Assembly (NCBI GenBank): GCA_037974965.1
Contig: JBBPFI010000011.1
Location: 992,001 to 1,056,000, forward strand
Length of the DNA stretch: 64,000 nt
Source of the DNA: Dacryopinax spathularia
Taxonomy: Eukaryota; Basidiomycota; Dacrymycetes; Dacrymycetales; Dacrymycetaceae
Direction of reading: 5' to 3'
The notes under the pieces are model-generated. The model ran no database searches, was not told the DNA's origin, and saw only the letters and a program-made list of their open reading frames with translations. This document shows positions 11,235 to 21,400 of the stretch, one piece after another. The stretch's first letter is position 1, and every line of letters begins with the position of its first letter. The position numbers were made by a program, and so were the translations under genes.

Positions 11235-11660
11235 TTACCGCCGCCCCCAACCCACGGCTCCCACAGAAAGTGACAACGCGGAGCTCGAAGCGGGACGGAC
11301 CGTCGTGCTCGGCACGACTGGACTCACACTCACGCTTCCGTTAGGACTGACCGTTCTTCTTGTCCGGCCACCACCTGCTCCAGTGCCCGCCCCGGTACCT
11401 GGTCCAGTTCGGCTTCCACCTCCGGCGCCCGGCCCGGAAGTGGCAGATGGTGCACCGGTCTGCACGCGTATAGGGTCGGCAGCTTCTTCCCACCCTGCTC
11501 CGCCGCCGGGTAGGTTCGTACAGGCCCGCCAAGGGCGGAGCGGTCTGGCCGGGGGTTGCGCCGAGTAGGGCGCCGGATACGGCAAATGAAAGATCGGGTG
11601 CGTCGGTAAGGACGGCATTTTCGGCGTTTTTGCTAGGGTTACTGGAATCGGTGAGTCAGC
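11235..11660 (-). pseudogene. broken paralogue of the Ser/Gly-rich GPI-anchored protein gene
   Basis: On the minus strand this matches the C-terminal half of the gene at 14734-15548. Shared segments include NAVLTDAPDLSFAV (intact gene: AAVLTGAPDLSFAV), PGQTAPPLA, ACTNLPGGGAGWEEAADP, and RTVSPNGSVSVSPVVPSTT. The matching segments fall in different reading frames: the shift after PGQTAPPLA comes from one extra base near 11520, and a second shift lies near 11625. No matching signal peptide or first exons were found upstream, and the hydrophobic C-terminal tail is lost (the frame ends VGAVGWGRR). I therefore call it a host pseudogene produced by duplication together with family copies 4/5. Confidence 0.7.
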
Positions 11661-12608
11661 AATGGCTGCTTCTCAGTCTGCATGGCTCGAAAGAAGGCAA
11701 GTTGATACAAGAGAGCGACAAAACAGAGATGAGCAGGAGAAAAATATAGAAAGAGCGGAATGCACACCTAGGAAACCCATCCGCCTGCCCACCCGCGTCC
11801 AGTTTTGGAAGTGCAGATGCAAGTGGAATGTCAGCGAGAGCGCTAGGGAGCAGGAGCTGAAGGACATATGCGACAATCTAAGATTCCAGCACCGGGTGCG
11901 CAGACGTATTTGCGACGGGGAGAACCTCACACTCGGCGACAAGCCCAGACAGCGTACACCGATGTGCAGAGAGGGCAGACAACAGTTTCCGGTCCATCCA
12001 GTGTTCGCAAGTCCAGGTATACGACATGCGGGTGCTTTCCTTTGTCGGCCGCGACCAGGAAACAGCCATGTAGCTCCTAAGCTTCCGCCACAAAAAGGCA
12101 AACAAGTGTCCTATGCTGTCAATGAAACGCGGTTCGCGAGCATAGACCATGTAGGATTTAGACCCGGTGGAGGTGTCAGTGGTCCTCATGAAATTCGGCC
12201 GGAACCAAAGAAGGGGCCGGGAGCAATGGGGTTTGACACACCGGACACGCTGCAAGCTCTCCTTTATCCTTCATCTACCTACGGTACTGCATATCGTTAC
12301 GTACATCGGAGGCCTACCAAACGTTGTTATGGATCATGCTACCCTGAGCCTGCAGTGTAATCCGGCTTTGCACGTCGTCTTGGCAGAAGTATCGTGGACA
12401 TGTATTTCCATCAACTCCAGAAGTAAGCTCGACCCTGCCGACTTGGCAAGGGGTCGTCGAAGTGAAAATTATCACACCTACACGAAGCCGCGCTGTTGGA
12501 CTATAATGCTATCTCGCTGCCGTATCTATGCACCTCTGGGATGGGGAAATATTGCGAAGTGACCCGTGATCAAAACATTGGCATTTTGGTCGCCGACCGG
12601 CTGGAGAC
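11661..12608. other. intergenic, no supported gene
   Basis: Open frames on both strands show no family resemblance. The minus strand here should have held the 5' exons of the broken Ser/Gly-rich gene, but nothing recognisable remains. The right end is the promoter of family copy 5. Confidence 0.45.
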
Positions 12609-12615
12609 TATATAA
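12609..12615 (+). promoter_or_regulatory. TATA box of family copy 5
   Basis: TATATAA. It lies only 33 bases ahead of the in-frame ATG at 12642 but 57 ahead of the one at 12666. With transcription starting about 30 bases downstream, the first ATG would have almost no leader, which favours 12666 as start. The closely related copy 6 also starts at the position matching 12666. Confidence 0.5.
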
Positions 12616-12665
12616 TCGGCTAGCAATGACATGGAGCCTGGATGTCTGCACAGCCGATTACGGAG

Positions 12666-14054
12666 ATGATCTGCCAGTTGTCCCGTCTGCTTCTCTTTTT
12701 TAGTACGCTTGCCTGCCTCGCCACGACCTGCTTCAGCCGCCTGGCAAGGGACACGAATGCAGAGCGCTTCGCGCGTGGTCTTCCGCCTTTGCGCCCTCAG
12801 AGGCTGTATAATGCCACACGTACTGGTGAGCCCATTTACCTGCCGGACGTTGATCCACTTGCTGATGGCGCCGACGTTCGGTTCTGCTGTCGCAGGGCCC
12901 TACCTCTCCCGTCGATCCGGGTAGGTGTTGTGGCTGCGAATGGGCGATGCGATTGCTGATTGAGATCCAGGTTGCCTACCCGCTTTCTCCTAGGCGTTTA
13001 TCCGACGGGCTCGACAACGCCCTTCTGCTATGTGGGACTCGACAGTCCCGGGTCGTCGGCAGGATCTTGTGTCGATCAGTCAAATGCGCTCAGGTTCACC
13101 TCTTCACAGCCGGAAGGCTCCTTCATTCCGGCCTCTCTCACTGTCACCTCTCCTGTACGTCCCTATCTGCGAGGCTCCCTCTTGCACATGGTTGGTCCCT
13201 GACTTGTCTCGTAGCTGGCCTTTCAAGGTCAAGTGCTCACCGGAGAGGCAAACGATCCCGACCAAGGGCCCGGCTCGATCTCGTATGCTTGACCTTTCCA
13301 CTTTCTCGTGTATGCGTCCTAACCCAAATTCAGCCCCCTAACGCTTTTCAACGTCGAGGCCGTTGCGCCCCGTATGTCGGCCCGTTGCTCTATCCCGCTT
13401 CTGGGGCTAACTATATCCAGTCGGGCCTGGTGCACAGCCCGCGACCGGCACGCTCAGCGGCTCCGGAGGTGTCTCGCAAGTATCGTACGAGACGGACGTG
13501 GTGCGTGCGCTTTCCGATGAACTCTGCTTCAACCTCAGCGTCCAATTCGGACCGTTCCTTCCATGGCCTGCTCTGTGGACGAGGGGCGAAGGAAGACTGA
13601 CTGACGAATGGACGGACAGTTCTACATCGCCTCGGACGGCACAGTGTCTGCCACTTGGGTGAATCCCACGGGCTCGCCGGATGGTCGTAAGTACGCTGTT
13701 TAACGGCCGTGGCTCCCTGCATGTCTCCGGCAGTGGCTTCCTCGGTTGGAAGACATGGCTGGCTAACCCAGCTCACAGCCACGACTCCCCTCTATTTCTG
13801 GCTCTCCGCCCCAGGTCAAACCTTCGTGGCGCCCACACCCATATATGGATCGTATAGCTACGCCGACGTGTTCGTGCAGTCTTTCCTACCTACGCCTGTG
13901 GTGCGTCTCCTCTTCCTTTCCATTCCCATTCCGATTTCCACTCCCATTTCCATTTCCACTTGCCTCCTTTCCCATGTCCCTGCTTCCGACCTCAGTTGTA
14001 GTGCAACGCTAATACGTACAGCAGACGATAAAGGTCATCCCACTCAATACGTGA
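12666..14054 (+). CDS. secreted TNADRFARGLPPL-family protein, copy 5
   Basis: The signal peptide is MICQLSRLLLFFSTLACLATT, then TNAERFARGLPPL and RPQRLYNATRTG. Exon 2 has FLLGVYPTGSTTPFCYVG, a 13-residue cysteine spacing (SPGSSAGSC) and QPEGSFIPASLTVTSP. Following exons: FQGQVLTGEANDPDQGPGS; LTLFNVEAVAP; a segment with TGTLSGSGGVSQVSYETDVV; FYIASDGTVSATWVNPTGS; and TTPLYFWLSAPGQ with PTPIYGSYSYADVF. The last exon near 14025 reads TIKVIPLNT with stop at 14052-14054. Copy 6, on the other strand 23 kb away, is its nearest relative in the window (same MI-QxxRLLLxxSTLA signal peptide, DTNAERFARG and LDSPGS). An alternative start at 12642 would add eight residues. Confidence 0.77.
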
Positions 14055-14733
14055 TTGGTGTCATATGCTGGCACAGCGGGCATCCCAACGGGCTGGCAGG
14101 GGTCCATCGTAGTTTGTCCGGAGGAGCGAAGATTGCCGAGGGACGTCTTTGACCCGCGTATGTACAAAGCCCACGCGGGGAAACAACGTCAGGATGGCGC
14201 GGTGCTGTGCGTGTAGTAACTTCTCTCGATAGGGTTTAAAGACCTTTTTTTTTCCATACGTGGGGTTTGTCGCGCTTAGTCGGCAGCATCGTTCGAGCAC
14301 AACGTAAGGGTGGGGCGTATGCCTATGCCGATCTGGTAGCAGCGTATCGTCACCGTCAGCACCATGAGGCACGTCACGCATCCCAGTGAGAACAGGGAAG
14401 GCGGTTGACCGGACGTCTGGGAGGAGCTAAGCTCACCAGAAGAGCGGGTACGAGACACACCTGACCGGTATCTTAAAACTCAACCTCAATCTCGCGTTTA
14501 CGGTTTCGGTGGGAAATCACGGTGCCAGTAGTCCAAACGGAGGTGGGAGATTGAGCCCAAAATTCACCGAACGGGCTCTAAGCATCTGAACATCTTATCC
14601 ACAATACCGAGCCGAAGTCGTCGGGGTCGGCAAGCATATTGAGTATGTGTGCATGCCTGATATTCGTCAGGTACTGAACATACGGACTTTCTGACCAGCA
14701 TCCGGCTCTCTCACGCTCGCCGTCCTCCCATCC
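14055..14733. other. convergent intergenic region
   Basis: No gene is supported. It separates the 3' ends of family copy 5 and the Ser/Gly-rich gene, and includes a T-run near 14246-14253. Confidence 0.45.
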
Positions 14734-15548
14734 TCACAGTCCAAGAAGGCCCATGCCTTGTCCCACCCACCAGCCCAGTCCCACTCCCGCTCCGAGCCAG
14801 ACCGCCCAACTCGTCCCGAAAAGAAAGCTGCCCTCCCGCCGCGCGCTGCTCGACTGCGGTCGGACAGTCGTACTAGGCACAATTGGACTCCCGCTCACGC
14901 TCCCATTAGGACTCACGGGCCTCGTTGTCGGTCCTGCTCCACCACCGGTGCCCGCTCCCGTGCCCGCTCCTGTCCCTAGCCCGCTTCCTCCTCCCGTCCC
15001 TCCTCCCCCACCGCCCGCGCCGGGGGTGGAAGACGCTGCGCCCGTTTGGACTAGGATGGGGTCGGCAGCTTCTTCCCACCCTGCTCCGCCGCCGGCTAGG
15101 TTCGTACATGCCGCCAAGGGGGGAGCGGTCTGCCCTGGCGTTGTGGGGAGAAGTGTACAGCTGACGGCGAAGGATAGGTCAGGAGCGCCAGTAAGGACCG
15201 CAGCCTGTGCATCTTCCGCGAGCGTGACTAGATCAAAGCCAAATGCGTTAGTATGTCTACATACTAGGCACAGAGCGAGAGAGAAGGACGCACGCGTGGG
15301 GAAACCGTCCGCCTGCCCGACCCACGTTCCTGTCGGTTGGCCGGGTAGGATCTCCCATGTCGTCCGGCCGTCTTCGCCTACGCCCAGCTCGATAGCGGAG
15401 AGAGGTTGGGGGTCTGTATCGGGTATGTAAATGGAGAGTTGGGCGTGGGCTCCTTGGGTGCGGGTTAATGCACTGGGATGCAGGACGTGGGAGGATCGGA
15501 CGTACGGCTCAGCAGCGCCAGGAAGAGGGCGATCCGGAATGTGCACAT
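14734..15548 (-). CDS. secreted Ser/Gly-rich protein with predicted GPI-anchor signal
   Basis: The ATG at 15548 begins a signal peptide (MCTFRIALFLALLSRAHAQ, cleavage likely after AHA) spread over exon 1 and the start of exon 2, joined across a GTACGT...CCCAAG intron. Exon 2 reads LSIYIPDTDPQPLSAIELGV and TTWEILPGQPTGTW. A second intron (GTGCGT...CTAAC branch site...GATCTAG) leads to LTLAEDAQAAVLTGAPDLSF. Then come a cysteine pair (SCTLL, ACTNL), a low-complexity Gly/Thr/Ser tract, and a hydrophobic end (WAVWLGAGVGLGWWVG) with no cytoplasmic tail, typical of a GPI-attachment signal. Similar proteins are common on basidiomycete cell surfaces, with no known activity. A broken paralogue lies at 11.2-11.7 kb. 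Confidence 0.65.
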
Positions 15549-15835
15549 GGTCCTAATCAAGAAGTGACTTTATGTCGTCCGGGGTATAGGAGAATATTGA
15601 GAGGAATGGATGAGCCGCCCTGAGGTGTTCGACGATGAGCAGCGTATCCAACGGCGACGACCTCAGAGAGCGGAGGCACGTTAGCTTACATAATCAATCG
15701 AATCCATCGGATAATCGTCCCTGGCTGCGGCGCTCGTTCCGGGCAGCACTGGTCGTCGCCGTCTCAGATCTCCTCCTCGCACGTCTTTTGCAGCATATAT
15801 CTACGTTCTGGGCAGAGTGGAATCAGCGGGGAAAG

Positions 15836-16955
15836 ATGGTGCTGGTACTGTTGATTGGCGATTTACACATCCCTTATCGGTACGTCCCGTCCTGCTTCCA
15901 CCTATCCCCTTCCCCACCTCTCCCCGCTCATCCTCCTTCATCCACGTCCTCTGCGCCTCATCACCAGCTCATCATGCCGTGTGGCTTGCTGACTTGCATT
16001 CCCTCGCAGGACACACGACCTCTCCCTGAAATTCAAGAAACTCTTGGTACCGGGAAAGATCCAGCAGATCTTATGTACGGGCAACGTATGCGATAGGGAG
16101 ACATTCGAGTACCTCAGAGGAGTGGCGAACGAGGTCCATGTCGTCAGGGGAGAATGGGACGACGTGCGTTCGAATTTCTTTCTTTTCTTTGCCCATCTCG
16201 CTTTCTTCTTCCCAAGCGCCCCCCGCTGAGTTGGGCATGTGGACGCTCATTGCCATTCCCCCATTCCATTCCTGGGTGCATATGTGCACCTATCACGACT
16301 CTGCGCCTAACACAACTCATATACTGATTCTTATCCCCCCGCGTAGAACCCCTCCTACCCCCTCTCCCTAACAACCCAACACGGCCCCCTCCGGCTCGGC
16401 GTCCTCCACGGGCACCAATCCGTCCCCCAAGGTGACATCGACGCCCTCGCAGGCATAGCGCGACAAATGGACGTCGACGTGCTCGTTTCCGGCGGGACGC
16501 ACCAGTTCTCGGCAAAGGAGTATGGGGGGAGGTTCTTTGTCGATCCGGGGAGTGCGACGGGGGCGTGGACTGGAAATGGCCCGGCAGATAGGTACGTCTG
16601 GTTCTACTGGAGGAACGAGCGGTGGAGGTGGGAGTGGAAGTGCTGATGCGTTTGGGATAGTGATCCGGTCCCGAGCTTCGCTTTGATGGATATTCAGGGG
16701 AGCGTGATCGTCACGTTTGTCTATCAGCTCATAGATGGGGAGGTACGTCGTTCCCTTCCCCTTTCCTTCCCTTCCCCTTCCCCAACAACGGCCGCGCTAA
16801 CCATCGCTTCGTAGGTGAGAGTGGACAAGATCGAGTACCGGAAACCTACTTCCAGCGAGAAGCCCGCAGGAGCTGGAGCTGTTGGTGCTACCGGGGTGGC
16901 TAGTCCGAAGCCGACGCCGCCGAGGGGTGCGGAGAGCGTTTGGAGTGCCGCGTAG
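15836..16955 (+). CDS. VPS29: VPS29, retromer subunit
   Basis: Vps29 is the metallophosphoesterase-fold subunit of retromer, which returns cargo from endosomes to the Golgi. Five exons are visible. Exon 1 (15836-15879) reads MVLVLLIGDLHIPYR; the GDLH motif matches the phosphoesterase site region. Then come KFKKLLVPGKIQQILCTGN, ETFEYLRGVANEVHVVRGEW, LGVLHGHQSVPQGD, DVLVSGGTHQF, FFVDPGSATGAW and SFALMDIQGSVIVTFVYQL. The final exon (after GTACGT...TCGTAG) reads VRVDKIEYRK and adds a low-complexity Ala/Pro/Gly tail ending at 16953-16955. Order and spacing match the full-length eukaryotic family, and all introns have GT-AG ends. The ATG follows directly from the conserved family N-terminus. Confidence 0.95.
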
Positions 16956-17290
16956 GCTCTCTACTGCGTCCAGGGCCCGGGATACCATGGCTGGCTGCGG
17001 TGGATGGTGTCCTGGGAGGAGGGATTGTATACTGTACATATATGCGCGCAAGATATTATCTGGCCAGCTCCAGTCATGCACGAGCATTTGCTGCTTCTGC
17101 GAAGCTCTCCCCCATCCTCCTCCATCTTCTGCAAGACGCCGGACAGAGATCCCCATCACTCCACATGTCACGCTGTCCGCGACCCAGGCAGCTCTCCTTC
17201 CACCAGCCCTAGCCTGCCCTCTACCCTTTATCTTTCCCCCTGCCCACTCGCTATGAGTTCAACGCATTGCCGCAACCCTGAGTCGGAGGG
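16956..17290. other. convergent intergenic region between VPS29 and MDM35
   Basis: Nothing coding is supported; it should hold both 3' UTRs. Confidence 0.5.
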
Positions 17291-17783
17291 TTAGCGGCGG
17301 GCTGCTTCTGGCGGATCTGGGTCTATGAGCGGGTTCTCTTCCCTTGCTTGGTTTAGGAGGTCGTCGAGGCCTTTTTCGGTTAGGGCGCCCTGTGCGTGCG
17401 TGCGTGCGTTAGCGGTGCTCTCTCCCAGCGAACGCAGGGCAAAGTGTGCATATATGCGTTTGCGCTCGGCACGCAACCATGATGACGAACGACAAGGACT
17501 TGAGAAGAATGGAAAGATCCCGCACGAGAGCCACGGGACAGCAATCCCAAGCAAGCAAAAAGAGCAACGAAGGACGACGCACGCTCAAACACGCCCTATA
17601 AGCCTCCCAGACCTTCCCGCACTTGACCTCATACTCCTCCTTCTTCTCCCGCTGTCTCTGCTCCTGCTGCTCGTCCGTCATGTTCGCCGGTGTGGCCTGG
17701 AGGTAGCCCTCGAACCAGGCGTTGAAGCACGCGTCGTATTTGTGTTTGAGCGGCGTGCATTCCGGTTTGAGGGAATGGGCCAT
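17291..17783 (-). CDS. MDM35: MDM35/TRIAP1-type twin CX9C mitochondrial protein
   Basis: Two exons: 17783-17583 (67 codons, MAHSLKPECTPLKHKYDACF onward) and 17389-17291 (GALTEKGLDDLLNQARE...). They join in phase 0 through a GTGCGT...CACAG intron. Both CX9C motifs are plain: CTPLKHKYDAC and CGKVWEAYRAC. In yeast and animals this intermembrane-space protein is imported by Mia40 and partners Ups1/Ups2 (PRELI) proteins, which move phosphatidic acid and phosphatidylserine between mitochondrial membranes. At 99 residues it is close to family size. The start is the ATG immediately before the conserved N-terminus. Confidence 0.92.
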
Positions 17784-18125
17784 CGTCGGCCGGCGGTGGG
17801 CGGCGGTGTGGTTGAGGGGCGAGTTGGCGGTTGTTTCGAATGAAAGGACGAGGGTGAGTATGGTGCTGTCTCGCTTGTGGGCGGGCGGGACGGTGTGAGC
17901 AGCTGGATGGGTGTTATACCGCCTGGGGAGGCGGCGAAGACAGCGGTGACGACAAGGAACGGCGCGGACGGGCGCTGACGCGCGTTCGGCCGGAAGTGAT
18001 CGGCGATAAGGCTCTACATTCTTACACAATCGCCGATAGTTGTCACCCTCATCACCCTCTCTTCTACCGAAAAATGCGATAGAATTGCACGCAGACATGA
18101 ACAAAACTGTGTATGTATGTGCTTT

Positions 18126-18460
18126 GGCAGAGACGAAAAGACGCATCTTCGTGTCGAGCCAACCAATCTACAGTGAACACGCAGTCTTGTACTCATCTCA
18201 ACCCGAAGCTGTTTCGGCAGAAACGAAGGCCGCTTTTCTCCTTCGCTCCGAGCCGACCAGCTCTTCTAATCGCTCGCTATCGAACTACAGAATCGTCCTC
18301 TACCTGATTTGGCAGAAACGAATCCCCATGATGGAAGCGCTTCGCTTCGAGCCAACCAGGGATTCGCAAGAATAGGAATCAAAGAAAAGAACACACCTTG
18401 CCTAACTGAGCAGAAACAACAGCTTCTGCGCGAGAAGCTCCGTTTCGAACCAATCAGGTC
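18126..18460. repeat. four degenerate direct repeats of a ~45-bp unit
   Basis: Units begin near 18126, 18216, 18311 and 18409, about 90-100 bp apart. Each starts GGCAGAAACGAA or a close variant and ends about 35-45 bases later with a form of TTCGAGCCAACCAG. They lie between the MDM35 promoter and the 3' end of the NLR gene, which ends on the opposite side at 18484. No coding potential is evident. Confidence 0.5.
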
Positions 18461-18483
18461 TGAGAACCGTCCGCGCCCCCAGG

Positions 18484-21400
18484 TTACTGCTGATAACATT
18501 CCGTCCACCTGGTTCCATGTACGAACTTGCTCAAGTCCACATGGATCGTCGGTCCCGGGATGATCACCTCCTGCAGCCCGGCATACAGCCTCGGCAGCTG
18601 GTCTGGCGGAACCCACAAAATATGATCCTTTTCGTTCGCTTTGATCCAGCCCGTATCAGCGTCGATCGTGAACCGCGTCGGCTCCCCCGTGTCAGATTGG
18701 TACGGTTGTTTGAGACGATGTTCCGGGTTCGGCGAGAGAGAAAAGGTCCCATCTTCGGACAGAGGGTTACTCCAGCCAGACCATGGTGGATTGGTTGCTA
18801 CAGGCGATCCGTCGGGGCTGAAGGTATATTGTCCTAGGCCGAACCTTGGGCCAATGGATTGGCTTCTCTGTGGCGTCATGGGGGGTTGGCGGGGAAACGT
18901 GCTACTGATGGGGCTGTGCGGTCTTGAATCTGCATGGCCAAGCCCACTGCCGGGGTCAGACCATGTCGTATCCGCCCGAACGGGGTTGACGACACCTACT
19001 CGCACGCCTTCCAGGACGGGTCGCCAGATGCGAATCGTCTTGTCAGCCGAGCCCGAAACAACGCGTTCTGAGTCGGGAGAGAAGGCAACTGAGAGAACAG
19101 CAGCGTGGTGTCCCATCAGCGGCTCGCCAACCGGTTTCCGTGTGTACGCGTTCCAGACCCGGATGGTCTTATCAAGCGATCCGGAGACCATCCATCGGCT
19201 GTTCGGTGAGAAAGCGACCGAGTAGACCCAATTCTTATGCCCCTTTAAGGGCTCACCCAGGGACTGGCCAGTTTGTGCATCCCAGACTCGGATTGTGTTG
19301 TCCTGACCAGCGGATGCCAGCCAGCGCCCGTTCGGGGAAAAGGCAACAGAACGCACAGCACGCTGGTGGCCGTCGAACGACTTCAATGGTGCTCCCTTTC
19401 TCGCATCCCACAGGCGCACACTGCCGTCGTCAGACCCCGAAGCGACCCGACGTCCGTCCCGCGAGAAAGCGACAGCTCGTACCGTCTTGGTATGACCACT
19501 GAGCGTGCTGATGGAATCCTGAGTGGCAGTATTCCACACGCGCAATGTCTTGTCATCAGATGCTGTCGCAATCAGGTCTCCTCGCGGCGAAAAGACCGCG
19601 CAATGAACCGCACCAGTATGCCCTTTCAGAATGACTGGAGCACGACCCCGATCGTTCAAGTCCCATATGCGGACCGTACGATCCCAAGAGCCCGACATCA
19701 CACGATGGCCCGAGGGAGAGAAAGCCACGCAAGTAACTTGATTCAAGTGATCAACACGCGGCTCACCTATCGGATGTCCACCCTCAGCATCCCATAGCCG
19801 GGTCGTGCGGTCGGACGAGCCAGACACAATGATTCGTCCGTCAGGAGAAAAGGCAACCGAGGAGACCCACTCCTCGTGACCAATCGTTGATTCCGCGTTC
19901 ATTTGTTCCACATCGGCACTCCATATCTGAACTGTCTTGTCCGCAGATCCGGAGCTCAGTCGGCCACTGTCAGGCGAGAATTCGACGGACGTTACCGGTC
20001 CCTTATGCCCCTTCAAGGGTTCGCCGACTGATTGGCGGGACTCGATATCCCAGATCCGAATTGTACCGTCGTCAGATCCGGAAGCAAGTCTTCGGCCGTC
20101 ACGGGAGAAAGATATAGCGTTAACGACATCAGTGTGCCCTCTTAATGCCGGGCGAAGGGCAAGTCCTGCATACCCCTGTGCGTCCCACAGTCGGATAGTC
20201 TTGTCACCTGAGGCGGACGCAAGCAAGGATCCGCTGGGCGAAAACTTCACGGCATGCACAGAGCTCTTGTGGGCAGTGAGAGGTGGTCCGATTTGCTCAT
20301 ACCGCCGAGTATCCCATAGCCGGACTGTCCTATCCCGAGAACCGGAAGCCAGTTTCACGCCATCGGCAGAAAAGGCTACCGACAGAACAGCGTTTTGATG
20401 TCCCATCAGAGGAGGGCCGGCGAGTGTCCATGTGTCCCCAGTAGCAGTCCAGATACGAATGGTCCCATCCCGAGCGGCTGAAGCAAGGACTCGGTCATCT
20501 GAAGAGAAGGCAACGGAAAGCACGTCGGCCTCATGCTCGATCGGAGTCCCTGCAGGTTCACACGTTGCCGTCGTCCACAGCCTAACAGTTTTGTCTGAAG
20601 ATCCAGAAGCAAGGAATCTGCCACTTGGGGAGAATGCAACCACATTAACTTCCGCCTTATGATCGCGCATGATATGTCCAACCGGCTCGCTCGTGTTCGC
20701 ATTCCACATTCGGATAGTCTTGTCACGCGATGAAGAGGCGAGCAGTTTTCCGTCCGCAGAAACCGCCACGCAGTGGACACGATCTCGATGTGCTGCCACA
20801 GTGAGGATGTGTTGCGTCCAGGCCATGGCCGATCCCGTCATGAGCTGGGCCGATTGTGGATATAGTTGCGAATACGTGCCCGCCAGGAGAGAGCCGCGGG
20901 GTGTCCACAGGAGAGCTGAGAGATAAACATGGGCTGCGCACTGTACGATGGGCTGGGCAAAGGTTCTCAGGAACCGCAGCGCGTCACGGGCTACAGCCAC
21001 AGTGTCCGGATCGGTTACCTGACAATCTTTGATCAGCACAAGTCTGGGCATCTCCCGAAGACATACCGTGAGATAACCGCAGGCCAGCTCCAAAGAGGAA
21101 GTTGCCTCCGCAACGACTCCTGCAACGCTCGCCGCATCGACCCAAAAGAGAAACTTCTCCTGGAGAAGTTGCCGCACCAAATGCTTGAGGTCGGAGGGGC
21201 GCGAAATGTATCTTTCAGAGGCCTCGACGAGATGCCTGCCCCAGTATTTGCAAGCATATTGAAGTTCGTCAGAGACGAGAGCCTTGCGTAATGCCGATGT
21301 CAAGGCAATATCGTTCAATTTATAAGACGTCTCGAGTTTTCCAATGTTGAATTGAAGTCTATATCGGAGGAGCTGCAAAGACGCCAAGGCAAGCTTCTCA

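Noticed and set aside
14753-15430. 225-codon plus-strand open frame
   Set aside because: It is the complement of the GC-rich Ser/Gly-rich gene, which has a signal peptide, splice sites and a paralogue.
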